A DNA stretch of 64,000 nucleotides from Siphonodentalium dalli (GCA_032622095.1 CP136061.1:261920077-261984076), one strand, 5' to 3'. Counted from the first letter of the stretch, positions 11,050-23,057 are shown. Translations and numbers: made by a program. Notes: a model not told the origin generated them from the sequence alone.

Positions 11050-11260
11050 GATACCTTCCAGAGAAGATGAGGCCTAAGCAGAATGAGGTCCCATAGGGAG
11101 CCTCGCATATGTAAGAGAATACATTGGCCTAACAATATTTACCTTGACTCTGTAAGCCAGTGTATTCTTTTATATGTACAAGGCTCCTTAATGGAGACTC
11201 TCATATATAAGGGAATGCACTGGCACAGGATATTTAATGCTCGTGTCATGAAAGGGTTAA
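11050..11260. mobile_element. Family H fragment fused to family D MITE
   Basis: Positions 11050-11090 match the middle of a family H element (AGATGAGGCCTAAGCAGAAT). The sequence then passes directly into a family D element (CCCATAGGGAGCCTCGCATA) that ends GGGTTAA at 11260. A junction made by deletion or recombination between families. Confidence 0.6.
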
Positions 11261-11548
11261 AGGTGCTATCAGACTGACATTCGCTCTGTCATAGTTAGCT
11301 ACAGGGCCGCTTTTTATTTTGACATATCTTTATGGCTTTTCATATATTTATTTGCAAGATTGTCTGTGTCTACTTTTGATTGTCTTTGTATAAACTGTAA
11401 GATTACACATTACTACGAAATCAACCAATTCTGAGACATTAAAATGTGTTTTTTTATGAACATTTTTGACATAAAATTCAATAGATTTTCTTGAAAACCC
11501 AGGAAAACCATGAAAAAAACATTAGGGTAATGTTAATCCACCACAATA

Positions 11549-11629
11549 ACTATGGGAGACTCGCATATTATATAAGAGAATGCATTGCGACAGGATCTTT
11601 AAAGCAGCCCCTAGTCATGGAATGGTTAA
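11549..11629. mobile_element. Family D MITE remnant
   Basis: Right end only: TATGGGAGACTCGCATATTA through GCACAGGATCTTTAA-like sequence to GGTTAA. Confidence 0.5.
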
Positions 11630-12064
11630 TATAACGAGCGCTCTAATTGATCTAAGTGGCAAGCTTCAGGGATAGATACAATCAACATTTACCCTGTGGA
11701 GCGGCCATCATTCAGGAGATTATACTGACATTACAACAATAAATAAATTCCATCCGAATTACAAAAGGATTCGAAAAGGTCAAAACTTACAGTAATCTAC
11801 ATGCTGCGAGACTTACTGCCCTATCCAAATAAGTCAACAGGAAATCGGCTGACCCTGAGCCCCCTCGTCAAGGAAGGTTACTACAAGATGTATGTCAGCT
11901 ATATGTGGGTGAATCTGAGCTGTACCTTAGCAGGGGTCCAAGGGTGGTAATACAGTGCATAAACATGCAGCCTTCAGTCCTCGAAGATAAGTCCCAAGTT
12001 TTTGTCTAAAACAATTCACCCCCTTCTGGGCTTACCGATGGATGTGTACAGTAACTCATCAATG

Positions 12065-12323
12065 AGTATTTTCAATTCAATATTTTATTCGGAAAGCCAA
12101 TATAGTTGTTATCCAATAACAAACAATAATAGTATTACATTAATGAAGATTAAAAAATAAAATAAATATAGACATAATGAACACAACCGATATTTAGGAT
12201 ATTTATATGGATTAAATATACTAGCGTTGTGGGTTAGAGGTTATCAGAAGTTATTTTAGTGACGTAATCTTTAAAGTTACACTGATAAATGTATCAGAGA
12301 GGTTTTTCTAAGGTGATAATAAA
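12065..12323 (-). mobile_element. 3' UTR and tail of the truncated LINE
   Basis: A+T-rich sequence between the reverse-transcriptase stop and a TTGAA-type tail, on the same strand. It contains no open frame. It is read as the retrotransposon 3' end because it directly follows the RT fragment and ends in a short simple repeat. Confidence 0.5.
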
Positions 12324-12716
12324 TTATATTTTACGTTTGTCTAAGGACTGCTTTATATATAGGCAAATTTGATTTGTTGCATATTTTGAGTTAGGGTTGA
12401 GAAGAGACTTGAGATCATATCTCATACCACCGATATGAAATATATTAAATTTGTATCTAATGTTATTATAAGTTGGGCATTTACTCATGAAGTGAGATTC
12501 ATCTTCTTTTTCATTTGCACAAAAAGCACAAGTTCTTTTTTCTACTTTTGTTATCGGAACTGTATATCTGCCCGTTTCTATATGTAAGATATGAGCACTG
12601 ATTCTCAACTTTGTATTTAATAAGGAAAATTTTGTTGGGACTAAAGTTCCCATATTAGCTATAGAAACATGATCATAAGCAAAGAAAGTAGGAATTTTTA
12701 TAAGGCTATTTGACAT
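12324..12716 (-). pseudogene. Non-LTR retrotransposon reverse transcriptase, C-terminal fragment
   Basis: The 130-codon frame has the typical C-terminal tail of LINE reverse transcriptases: LNTKLRISAHILHIETGRY followed by a zinc-knuckle-like C-x2-C-x7-H-x4-C pattern (CAFCANEKEDESHFMSKC, residues about 63-80). This region normally follows the RT and thumb domains. Nothing upstream in frame continues the protein; a stop lies five codons before the Met, so the copy is 5'-truncated. After the stop, about 260 bp of A+T-rich 3' sequence ends near 12070 in AATATTGAATTGAA, the simple repeat tail seen in CR1/L2-type LINEs. The clade call is inference; the RT-tail call rests on the motif. Confidence 0.7.
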
Positions 12717-12719
12717 GTG

Positions 12720-13300
12720 GCGTCCATATTAAGTTAAATACCCACAATACTAAAACAACATTCCATAAATAACGCATGCAATAGGGAGATCAAAATAAGA
12801 TTTAACTAATTAGGGGTACAAGATGAGGGATGTATTTCAATATGTTGGCATTCCACCAAAATAAGTGTTCTTAACGAGACAGGTGATTTCAGGTGTCAAA
12901 CAAATCCAGGTGTGAAGTGCAACAGATAGTGACTGACTGGGTTATTTTGTTTTTACCTACGATTTTCAGGGATCAAGGGAAGTAACTAAGCTAAAATGTC
13001 AAGTGCTGAGGGATAATGAAGGGAGAGAATTCAAAATTAATCCTTTGGATCATGAATGGATTTCCATTTAACTGAAAAAATGCACATTGGAATAGATGAG
13101 ATGTATCTGTGTTTCACAGATTACCTTTACCTTTGTCGTTTGGGTGAATAATAGAAACTTGATTATTTCATTAGAGTTCCATGTTTCAAGGTATTATATC
13201 TGAATTGAGAATTAAATGTTCTCCAAAAATCTAATCTCCAAACACAAATTTTTACCCTTTAATATACCCCGGTACATTTATCGCAACAACAGAAGAAGCT
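12720..13300. other. No feature recognised
   Basis: A+T-rich unique-looking sequence between the LINE fragment and an 18-bp repeat. No open frame or repeat family was identified. Confidence 0.3.
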
Positions 13301-13304
13301 GCAT

Positions 13305-13376
13305 GTCAAACAATTCAGTATGTCAAACAATTCTGTGTGTCAAACAATTCTGTGTGTCAAACAATTCTGTTTGTCT
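13305..13376. repeat. 18-bp tandem repeat, 4 copies
   Basis: Unit TGTCAAACAATTCTGTGT with small changes (CAGTA in the first copy, GTTTG in the last). Confidence 0.85.
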
Positions 13377-13420
13377 CTGAAATTGAACTGAACCTGTACA
13401 TATGTAACACCCAGGACATA

Positions 13421-13633
13421 CAGTAATGTCCTAAATAATCAACCCCTAAACCACAGCAGAAATATGGGAAGTTTTTCTGGATTTAGTCTGAAATATGGCT
13501 TGCTGCCATTCATTGGAAAGCTCTTGGAGAGCTTTCCAATGAATGGCAACAAGCCATATTTCAGACTAAATCCTTAAAAAAAATTCCCATAATTCTGCTG
13601 TGGTTAAAGGGTCATATACTTCGGGCATTACTG
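13421..13633. mobile_element. Family T (mariner-like) palindromic MITE
   Basis: TA, then CAGTAATGTCC at the left and GGGCATTACTG, TA at the right. The whole 213 bp is an inverted repeat through GGAAAGCTCT/AGAGCTTTCC at the centre. TA target duplication with CAGT ends fits Tc1/mariner. Confidence 0.85.
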
Positions 13634-14027
13634 TATGCTGAATGTTACTATAACGTAATATTCTCACAAATAACAATGCCACAAATCCTGTTTCAGAAAG
13701 ATACCAGTACTCTCACTGAGGATATGAGAAAGAAAATTGCACATATTGTAAACTTCCAATCCACACATGTTAAGATTTTCTTCCAGATACCACATTCCAA
13801 GATTGAAAATAGTTTTTCTAATCTAATTTGACATACAATGCACAAACAATTTTAACAATGCTATATTTACAAGAACATTAAATCCTTCTAATTACTATTG
13901 GGCTGCCTCGTTAAATTAGCCGATTGTGGTCTGATTGGAGGAGCTTCAAATGCCAGGGAAACTCAACAGACAAAACATTCTTCAGAAATACTTAAAATTG
14001 GTTGCTATTTAGCTAATATTTGGCAAC

Positions 14028-14358
14028 AACAATTCGTATTCATCTGGCTCATGTTTAACCCTTTGAGTGCCAGGTCAATTTTTTTATCAACCCATATACC
14101 CTGTGCCAATGCATTCTCTTATATATGCGAGTCGACCATAGGTCGCCTCGCATATATAAGAGAATGCATTGGCCTAACAATTTTTTTATTTTTTTTTAAC
14201 AATTTTTGACAATTTTAATAATTTATTCTTATATTCTTTAACAGACTTATTGTGTAGGTTTAGGGCCGATGAGATCGGCCCCTGGCACTCAAAGGGTTAA
14301 CAATTCGTATTCATCTGGCTCCTGTTTAGCAAATCGTATTCATCTGGCTCATGTTTTA
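14028..14358. repeat. 30-bp tandem repeat split by a MITE
   Basis: AATTCGTATTCATCTGGCTC with flanking bases occurs once left of the family B element and twice right of it. The MITE landed at a TTAA within the first repeat junction. Confidence 0.75.
14055..14300 (+). mobile_element. Family B MITE (full ends)
   Basis: TTAACCCTTTGAGTGCCAGG at the left and the complement (CCTGGCACTCAAAGGGTTAA) at the right, TTAA-flanked. It carries one palindromic module (14106-14172), not two, and a GGGCCGATGAGATCGGCCC hairpin near the right end. Confidence 0.88.
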
Positions 14359-14381
14359 GAGTGAGTCTGGTTATAGTGTGT

Positions 14382-14462
14382 CTGACATAATGCAGAAGGA
14401 GGTCTCCAGATGGTGAATTTAGTGATGCTATTCCATACCACAGGCTAGGGTCACCAAATTCA
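14382..14462. mobile_element. Family H fragment
   Basis: Degraded left arm: TAGTGTGTCTGACAT… then GGTGAATTTAGTGATGCTA and part of the return arm. No ends remain. Confidence 0.55.
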
Positions 14463-14504
14463 AAATGAAAATGAGTATAAATATAACCCATCAGGTTTCA
14501 GATT

Positions 14505-15215
14505 GGGAGAATTCACTTCTCCCTGTTTGGATATTAGGGAGAAGTGGACCGTTATCAGGGAGAAGTAACAATGGCTGAAGTTCAATTTACACCCCAACAT
14601 CACCCTTCTATGATCCAATAAGTATTATGCAACACAAGAACCCATCTATAAAGCCATTATAGTTAGTAAGAGCACCAATATCAGCACATATGCTTTGGGA
14701 CATACATGTATGAATAACCTCTATGTGAGAGAGAAGTCACTTCTCCCCAGGGACCAGCCTAGGGTCAAAATATAGGGAGAAGTGACTTCTCCCTCTTGGA
14801 AAAATAAGGAGAAGTGAGGGCTTACCAGGGAGAAGTGGAGCGTTAGTGCGACTATTTGTCGCTAGTAACTATTCATTAGAACTGATTGTTTTAGCTGTTA
14901 TTATTGTCCACAATAGATTTTCTACATGGGTGAGGATAAACTGGAAGTGTTAAGCTGAGCAGTAGATCATCCAGTCACCAATTCTTCAGGGAGATTAAAA
15001 ATTTAACTAAAAAATATTATTATTTTTTTTTTAGGGAGACATCCACTTCTCCCTGACGTCATTTCAGGGAGACTTGCGGCCACACAGGGCGACTATTTCG
15101 CCCACGTCGCCCCCTAGGCTGGTCCCTGCTTCTCCCTGGCACAAAACTGGCAAGATGGCACATTTTAGTGAGATGTCTCCCAAGTCGTCCTCTAGGCTGG
15201 TCCCCCACTATGGAA
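14505..15215. repeat. Family E dispersed repeat
   Basis: Rich in GGGAGAAGTGACTTCTCCCT-like short palindromes, with a block ATCCAATAAGTATTATG…CACAAGAACCCATCTATA that recurs near 48200 and, inverted, near 9050. Several GGTCCC/CTAGGCTGGTCCC motifs. Boundaries are not clear and the element class is unknown. Confidence 0.5.
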
Positions 15216-15696
15216 TGAAAATTTGAACAGTCAAAATTACCTAAATTCTCACAATATTTAGCTGCTTACTATGGAACCAGGTACTACAAGCTACTGGTAT
15301 TTAGACTGATAATTTGGATTTTAAAGAAGGCTGTTCTTTTCCAATTTGTCGGATCTGTGGTATCCACTCTCAAGCAGTAAAGGGTCGACAATTCCAATCT
15401 TCGTATAATCACATAACAAATCTCAAAGGACACAGAAATATGCACATTCGACCAGTTTTTCCGAAACAAATTATTTCCCAACTCATAAAACATCTTGAAT
15501 GGCACTTGGGAAGATATCATGCAATATTTGGGAGCAATGCATGCCCAAGTTCATTTCTCGATGCCCAATTCAATTGCTGAGTTGACACTTCTGTGTAAAA
15601 TCGAATAACGGCCTCTCATGACTGCACGTTCGTTATTAGAATATAATTAATTAAGTTACACTGACTGCATCTGATCGGTCCTGGATTGCACACAGA

Positions 15697-16157
15697 CAAG
15701 CTTTGAAATAGTGTGTCTGCCATTTGCAGAATGAGGTCCCCAGAGGGTGAATTTAGAGATACCACCGCCCCCCACCCCCCCCCCCCCCCTGCACAGCGGG
15801 CTAGAATCATTAAACTCACCCTCTGGGGACCTCATTCTGCTTAAGCCTCATCTTCTGGGAAGTATCTAGTCTCAAATTAACATTGTTTTAGTTACTTTTC
15901 CCTTCTGTTCAGTTTCTATATCCCCTTATTTGCAGAAGATAAAATGCTAAATTTAGGCAACCAATGGATGAACATCACCAACTTCAACTGGGGAATTTCA
16001 ATCAGATCCTAGCTCTCTCATAGTAGTTGAGGCCTAAGCCGATTACGGTTCCCAGAGGGTGAATTTAGTGATGCTAGCCCACTGTGTGAGATAATGTCAC
16101 GAAATTCACCCTCTGGGGACCTCATTCTGCAAATAACAGACACTATTTCAAGGATTG
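15697..16157. mobile_element. Family H MITE, long form
   Basis: Starts CAAGCTTTGAAATAGTGTGT and ends ACTATTTCAAGGATTG. Flanking 8-mers CACACAGA and CACACAAA agree at 7 of 8. It has two hairpins; the first contains a C-run (about 15773-15789) at its tip. Confidence 0.85.
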
Positions 16158-16177
16158 CACACAAAGGTATGGATGTC

Positions 16178-16431
16178 CAAGCCTTGAAATAGTGTGCCTG
16201 TCATTTGAAGAATGAGGTCCACAGAGGGTGAATTTAGAGATGCTACCCCACATAGTGGGCTAGCATCACCAAATTCACCCTCTGGGAACCTCATTCTGCT
16301 GAGTTGTAAGCATAATGAGGTCCCCAGAGGGTGAAATTGGTGATGCTAGCCCGCTATGCGGGGTAGCATAACTAAATTCACCCTCTGGGGACCTCATTCT
16401 GCAAATGACAGACACACTATTTCAAGGGTTG
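16178..16431. mobile_element. Family H MITE, short form
   Basis: Starts CAAGCCTTGAAATAGTG and ends CACTATTTCAAGGGTTG, 254 bp. Flanks TGGATGTC and CGGATGTC agree at 7 of 8. Only 20 bp from the previous family H copy. Confidence 0.85.
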
Positions 16432-17007
16432 CGGATGTCACCAGAGCAGCTCCTGAAATTAATTTCAAAACCCGACAACTAATTCTCCTTGTCAGTCTTC
16501 ACTGTCATGTCTTCTCTCTCCAGTTGTGATGTGCACATTTCTTGACAGAAGGGGAGATAATCTTGAGTGTCAGCTGTGAATGCCACCGAGCAGCTCGCGA
16601 ACTTCTATATAGAGGAGGATTGAGATGTTAACCCCTTGATTCCTGAATAGATTCTTCCGACCAGTTATAAAAGTATACATTGGAATAGTCCACTTTTCAT
16701 TTGTAGGGATGTTTTATTTATAGAAGGTTTCAGGCAGAGAAACATCATATGGATTGATTCCCAGTCATACATTTATAGAAAAGTTTAGTTAATACATTCA
16801 ACAAAAAGCTGACAAATGAATGAATGGGAATGTTACTACTTGAAAATAAATTGTAAGCGCAATTAATTTAGGGTGTGTCTCAAAAGTGGTTGCCGAATTT
16901 TGAATATATTTTCAGAAAATATTTGCATCACAAGTATACCGGTACTTTCCGGTATTCTGTTTGCTGAATTATTTCAGAAATTAACACAATGTCTACGGAA
17001 AGAGGTA

Positions 17008-17455
17008 ATCCAGCCATTTATGGGGCCATCTCCTATTATGCATATTATAATTATGGGGCCCATCTCCTATTATGCATATTATAATTATGGGGCCATCTCC
17101 TATTATGCATATTATAATTATGGGGCCATCTCCTATTATGCATATTATAATTATGGGGCCATCTCCTATTATGCATATTATAATTATGGGGCCATCTCGT
17201 ATTATGCATATTATAATTATGGGGCCATCTCCTATTATGCATATTATAATTATGGGACCATCTCCTATTATGCATATTATAATTATGGGACCATCTCCTA
17301 TTATGCATATTATAATTATGGGGCCATCTCCTATTATGCATATTATAATTATGCAACACATGAATGAATTTGAGCCAGGGATGAACTCATGCAAAATACA
17401 CCATGTGCTCTGTGTACAATGTAAACAACATGGTAATAAAATGAAAATTTGAGGA
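17008..17455. mobile_element. Family F repeat, expanded internally
   Basis: Left flank CCAGCCATTTATGGGG and right part GAATGAATTTGAGCCAGGG…ACAACATGGTAATAAAATGAA match the family F copies at 53.2, 58.1 and 59.6 kb. Between them the ATCTCC segment has become a 33-bp array. Confidence 0.65.
17022..17352. repeat. 33-bp tandem array, 10 copies
   Basis: Unit GGGGCCATCTCCTATTATGC plus ATATTATAATTAT. Because 33 is a multiple of 3 and the unit lacks stops in several frames, it opens long frames on both strands that encode only the 11-residue repeat. These are not genes. Changes are few: GGGACC in two copies, TCTCGT in one. Confidence 0.95.
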
Positions 17456-17815
17456 TAACAGCGGAATATACTTTTATCACATAATTCGGCCATAAAAGCA
17501 GTTTCATAATTATCGGTAATAGACACGTTTAATATCAGCGCGTGCGATGACGTCACGGCGTTCTTAAATAACTTGCGATCGCTGTAGTTTATGATTGTTG
17601 TTTTCGATGAATATTTCGCGTTGCTTCGGGTTTATTTGATCATGTGATAAAAGATATCTCACACTCGTCCTATTTTATACGTAACTTATCAACCTCGTCC
17701 TCTAAATTCTATTTGACCCTCGGTAAACCTCGGCTCAAATCAAATTTAGTGAACTCGGTTGATAAATTCCGTATAAACTAGAAACTCATGTGAGATCCTC
17801 TATATATTACTCTTC
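17455..17815. repeat. Imperfect inverted repeat
   Basis: GTGATAAAAGATATCTCACA…TCAACCTCGTCCTCTAAATT on the left pairs loosely with AATTTAGTGAACTCGGTTGA…ACTCATGTGAGATCC on the right. It looks like an old foldback element. Confidence 0.45.
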
Positions 17816-18119
17816 CTCTTCTTTATTTCAAGCAGGTTATTATTGCATAATTTATTACAATAGAGTTCTTTGTTCATATGTACTATAGATACGGTATCTG
17901 TTAACACAATCCATATTATTCTTAGCTTGGGCAGTGAAAACAATTTACATTGCAATGAAAACTATGCCCAGAATGAGGCAATAGATGGTAAAAAAAATTA
18001 TTCCGAGATAAAACTCAAAAGAATGCACATATGGCCTCCTCATAAAATGTGGTACAAATTAGCTCACGCAAACATACAAATCTTTTATGGGGATCATTAT
18101 ACAAAGAAAATAGGGCAGC

Positions 18120-18780
18120 CCTCTCAATAGATCCTGTATACAGAACAAGGAAATAATACGGAGGTGATGAAATGTGGGAGAGATTAGGGACCTGGTCTCA
18201 TTCAGCACCTAAAGTTTGACAGTTGATATTGACAGTTGACATATGAGGTCGCCCAGGAAGAGTTTTTTTTCCTGCTGGACAGATTACCCAATGTTGTGTG
18301 AGAATTCTTAATAGATGACAGATGTCGTTCAACAGGTCCATATGCTAGCCACAGAATAATTGCCATGTTGGTGAAACTAGTATAAGCAGAGTTTGCACCA
18401 AGGGTCCTGGAATATCCCCAATGATAAGGCACATTACATCATGCCCACCGAGAAATACTGACTTATTGAGTGATCATAAATAAAATCTCTGAGGGTGGTA
18501 ACCTTGGCAAACAAAAACAAAGTTTAATTTGGTGACTAATTTTTGTCTACTACAGTAAAATATTAAATCCAAGCAGTGGATTGATAAAACCTGCCCAAGA
18601 TAGTCATTTGTTTACAATGTTACTTGAGTGACAATGTATGTTTCACATTTATTAGTCATGGTTGTGTTGTCCATGGATAAGAACATCACTGAAGAAAAAT
18701 TAACATACATCTAAGTTGGATCATGGTGAAATTAATAATAAAGAGAAAACAGGCGCAGCTTTCTTTCCAATGGCAATACA
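18120..18780. other. No feature recognised
   Basis: Unique-looking A+T-rich DNA. Short open frames lack any family resemblance. Confidence 0.3.
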
Positions 18781-18786
18781 TTAAAT

Positions 18787-19040
18787 ATAACCTTTTCATG
18801 ATGGGAGCCGTGCTGGTGCAGCAATAAATATTGTGTTGCGAAAACCCTGTGCCAATTCTCCCAAAGGGAACCTCACATATATAAGAGAATGCACTGGCTT
18901 ACAAGGTCAAGGTAAATATTGTTAGGCTAAATATATTCTCTTATATATGCGAGGCTCACTAAGGGAGACTCACATATATCAAACGATGAATTGCCACAGG
19001 GTTTTCACAACATTTATGGAAGCAGTCATAACAGGATTAA
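18787..19040. mobile_element. Family D MITE
   Basis: Left CCTTTTCATGATGGGAGCCG, right …CAGTCATAACAGGATTAA. It holds two degraded modules with CTCCC/GGGAG-type centres. The left TTAA has become ATAA. Confidence 0.65.
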
Positions 19041-19074
19041 TATGCCCATGCCATGAGTCCATATCCAAGTTACA

Positions 19075-19092
19075 CCCCCCCCCCCCCCCCCC
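19075..19092. repeat. Poly-C tract (18 C)
   Basis: Uninterrupted C run, one of many in this window. Confidence 0.9.
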
Positions 19093-19770
19093 GGTTCTGG
19101 TCACATGGTGTAAATTCACACCCTAATCAGCCCAAGTGGCAATTAATCTGCGGGTTGAAGGACAGCGCTGTTTAACCACAGGCTCCCCATCTAGAGATTT
19201 TACTGTTGGTCCCATCTGAATCATGGGCCACAATATGCATACAGATGTTGAATCAAGAAACCAAATGCTTGCAATAAAATTTTACGACCAAGACTCAAAG
19301 TTCCCAAAATACACCACCATAAAATTTTATACAGGACACTGAGGAATTATTATTAAAATTGCTGCAGAAATCAAATCCAACTATTTGAACCTGATCTGCA
19401 ATAATAGAAAATGATCCCAAGTGGTGAGTGTGTGGCTGTGATTTTAATGTTTGCGAGGTCACGCGCATGACTCTCCGTCAAAGCACCGAGATTTACCCAT
19501 CACCATTAACATTGATTGGTGCCCTGAGTTAATCAGGATAGAAATGGTAATAAAAACTTCTGACAATATAATCCCTAAATTTGGATCAAGCCAATAAAAT
19601 GTTTTGAAAAGTTTTAATTTGGTTAATAGCTTCGGAGATTAGTCACATGTTAGCCCTATTTGTTGTCGATAAAGCAGTCAGCGACCTGTAAACATGCAGA
19701 TGATTTCGGCAAATAGAGTGTTTGTCGAGGAGTTATAGCAAGAGGTCCACCATACAAAGTCACGAGAGTC
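19093..19770. other. No feature recognised
   Basis: Low-copy sequence with no credible open frame and no match to the local repeat families. Confidence 0.3.
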
Positions 19771-19777
19771 ACGTTTT

Positions 19778-20033
19778 TTAACCCTTCCATGACTGCAGCT
19801 TCTTGAAATTTTGCGAAATAAAAACCTGTGCCAATGCATTCTCTTATATATGCAAGTCTCCCATAGGGAGCCTCACATATATAACAGAATACATTGGCCT
19901 AACAATATGTACCTTGACCTTGTAAGTCAGTGTATTGTCATATACATTGGGGACTCGCTTATAGTTATGAGAATGCACTGGCACAGATCTTTAGTGCTGC
20001 ACCAGGGCAGCTTCCTTCATGAAAGGGTTTTAA
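19778..20033. mobile_element. Family D MITE, TTAA-flanked
   Basis: TTAACCCTTCCATGA at the left and TCATGAAAGGG…TTAA at the right. The left module has the CTCCCATAGGGAG centre that separates this family from A-C; the right one is degraded. Confidence 0.75.
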
Positions 20034-20215
20034 GAGATTGGTCTAATTTTGGCACATCACGGTGAACCATTGTTTGTCCTGGTAGCAGAACATTTTGAAA
20101 TTTGAAGTTAAAAAAACTTGAATTCTCTAATCTCTACAATGAATTTCGGAGAATGATTGATTCCAAGATACTAATCCATGTATTATTCTCAGTAATATAT
20201 AAATATGTGACCCGC

Positions 20216-20663
20216 CATATCAAATCCAGTCGTAAGTCGCGATTTGTTTACCCTGTGCCAATGCATTCTCTTATATATGCAAGTCGACCATAGGTCGCCT
20301 CGCATATATAAGAGAATGCATTGGCCTAACAATTTTTTACAATTTTAATAATTTTTTCTTGTATTCTTTAACAATTTTATATTTTCACCCATACAGACCC
20401 CCAGACTAACATGAGCAGACGACACTCTTCTATAGACTTCTATATATGTGTGGGGCTCCCTGCAGGGTAATGGATGTTTTTTATTTTATGTCCTAAAAAT
20501 TGTAAGAAACATTTATTTTAAAAAAATGATAAAAAATTGTTAGGCCAATGCATTCTCTTATATATGCGAGGCGACCTATGGTGGACTCGAATATATAAGA
20601 GAATGCATTGGCACAGGGTAAAAAAATCCCGACTTACGACTGGATTTGATATGGCAGGTCACA
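20216..20663. mobile_element. Family C MITE (copy 3)
   Basis: Intact ends TGTGACCCGCCATATCAAAT and its near-complement, with TA on both sides. Modules at 20258-20324 and 20545-20611. The centre has the GAGCCCCACACA hairpin. Confidence 0.85.
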
Positions 20664-20863
20664 TATGGCTATGCAAATGACAGAAAGTGCATTTTCGTAT
20701 CTGTTTTAGGCACATTTCCGTATGTTGGGCTGGTTGGGCACAGCATTGACGTCTTGAAAGTTGAGGGAATATAAAGACCTATCGAGAGTGAAGTTTGATT
20801 CAGTGTTTTATAAAGATTGAAGCCCTGCTATTTATTGTTTGGATTTCCTAACTAATGTTGGTC

Positions 20864-20886
20864 GGGGGGGGGGGGGGGGGGGGGGG
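20864..20886. repeat. Poly-G tract (23 G)
   Basis: Uninterrupted G run. Confidence 0.9.
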
Positions 20887-20980
20887 TGAGAATTATGTAA
20901 ATTATGCATTTGTAAAGCTTTTGCTCTAGCTGCGCCCCTGTGGAAGTCACGTTCCAACTAGATCTGACCCTGAAATAGCA

Positions 20981-21250
20981 GCATGAGACATCTATAAACT
21001 CATCTCAACCCAATTCTAGTTGATGTAACCAATACTAAAGCAATGTGCACGTAATAAGGGGGTCGTAACAGCATGAGACATCTATAAACTCATCTCAACC
21101 CAATTCTAGTTGATGTAACCAATACTAAAGCAATGTGCATGTAATAAGGGGGTCGTAACAGCATGAGACATCTATAAACTCATCTCAACCCAATTCTAGT
21201 TGATGTAACCAATACTAAAGAAATGTGCATGTAATAAGGGGGTCGTAACA
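20981..21250. repeat. 90-bp tandem repeat, 3 copies
   Basis: Unit GCATGAGACATCTATAAACT…AATAAGGGGGTCGTAACA. The copies differ by a couple of bases (GCAC/GCAT; AAGC/AAGA), so this is a recent triplication. Confidence 0.95.
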
Positions 21251-21259
21251 TCAGGTAGG

Positions 21260-22036
21260 CTAATAGAGAAGGGAAGTAAACAGACAGCATGCAGAGATCA
21301 TGAAGAAGTGATTACTCGCCCACACAAGTGTACAACACATGATAGATATCTGCACGGAATCATAGGATGGATACAAGATTCACAGTATTATTTAACTATC
21401 ATTCTGTTCTGAGATTAAGGAATGTGAACCAGTGGTATAAAGTCTACTTAGAGAACCAAGGGTCCAATACCATTGAAGGTATATGGTAGAGGGAAATCTC
21501 AACACAGTGGGCTAGCTAGCATTAACAAATTCACCCTCTACTGTAGACTGGAGTCTGATGGTACATAAAATACCGATTTAATATGAAAAGACCAGCTGAA
21601 ATAGACTCTCTTTTGATCTTTTAAACATTTTGACTTAAAAAAGAACAAACTATTTTTTACATTGAACTTCTTGCTTAATTTAACAAGAAATTTTTGTTTA
21701 AATCAAAATTTTGAAAAACTAAGGGTATTATAACATCCACCAGGGTTGAAATCGGTCCATGGGTCTTGGAGAAAAATTGTGGACAGATCCTGACAGATCT
21801 ACTCTTTTATATATTTTATATATATACTCTCATATAGATATTATCCCCAAACCTACATACCGGTAATACCCAATGCTCATTTACAAATGTTCTTCAGAAA
21901 ACTTAATAAATACTATTATATTAATAATGAAATAGAATAATAGTTTGGTTTATAAATGACTAGTATATTTATCTAAAGCTAACAAAAAAGCATCTAATGA
22001 ATCACCTAATTTTCCAATTAAAACCACCTTGGTATA
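21260..22036. other. Mostly unique, one family H relic
   Basis: At about 21505-21540, GTGGGCTAGCTAGCATTAAC…TTCACCCTCT is a weak family H remnant. The rest shows no recognised feature. Confidence 0.3.
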
Positions 22037-22044
22037 ATGTGGGC

Positions 22045-22298
22045 CAAGCCTTGAAATAAGGGGTCTGTCATTTGCAGAATGAGGTCCCCAGAGGGTGAAT
22101 TTAGTGATGCTACCCCGCATAGCGGGCTAGCATCACCAAATTCACCCTCTGGGGACCTCATTCTGCTTACACCTCAGCAGAATGAGGTTCCCAGAGGGTG
22201 AATTTGATGATGCTAGCCCACTATGCGGGGTAGCATCACTAAATTCCCCCTCTGGGGACCTCATTCTGCAAATGACAGACACCTTATTTCAAGGCTTG
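22045..22298. mobile_element. Family H MITE, short form
   Basis: CAAGCCTTGAAATAAGG to CTTATTTCAAGGCTTG, 254 bp. Flanks ATGTGGGC and ATGTGGGG agree at 7 of 8. Confidence 0.88.
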
Positions 22299-22333
22299 AT
22301 GTGGGGTATATAACCTTTTGGTAGTGGTGGCAT

Positions 22334-22791
22334 CAAGCCTGATTATAGTGCCCGTTATTTGCTGAATGAGGTCCCCAGAGGGTGAATTTAGTGTCGCTAT
22401 CCCACATAGCAGGCTAGCATCATCAAATCCCCCCTCTGGGGACCTCATTCTGAATGGTCTCATCTGCTATGAGAGACATAGACTCAGATTGAAGTTCCCA
22501 ATTGGTGAATATTGTGATGTACACCCATTGGGAACCTTGATTATGCAATGTGTCGTCTGCCAATTTGGGAGACATTGAGAAACTGAACTAAAAAAGAAAT
22601 AGAATCTATGTGAAGAATTTTCTATAGAAATTTGATAATAAAGAAACTTTCCAAAGAAGATGAGGCCTAAAGCAGAATGAGGTCCCCAGAGGGTCAATTT
22701 TGTGATGCTAGCCCGCTATGTGGGATAGCATCTAAATTCACCCTCTGAGGACCTAATTCTGCAAATGACAGGCACACTAATCTCAGGTAAG
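22334..22791. mobile_element. Family H MITE, long form
   Basis: Starts CAAGCCTGATTATAGTG; the right end is degraded (ATCTCAGGTAAG). Flanks GGTGGCAT and GGTGGCCC agree at 6 of 8. Two hairpins. Confidence 0.75.
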
Positions 22792-23057
22792 GGTGGCCCA
22801 GTAGTACCAGCATGATTTATCATTATTAGCTGTACCACCTTTGTACAGCATACAGGGAACATACATATATTTAATGTTATTGCTTGTTACCCAGTGATTT
22901 GCTGCCGTACTGTTATTTGCTGCGATCCTAGTATATAATGTTAATCAAAGGTATGTCAGGCAGTATAAATCTCTGTCTGATAGATGAGCATGCTACACTA
23001 GGAAAGCTATTGAACATGACAGAATTGCAACCAGTCACGTTACACACATAAGATCAT

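Noticed and set aside
16873-17556. 164- and 187-codon open frames with perfect 11-residue repeats
   Set aside because: By-product of a 33-bp tandem array open on both strands, with no start context or unique flanking domain.
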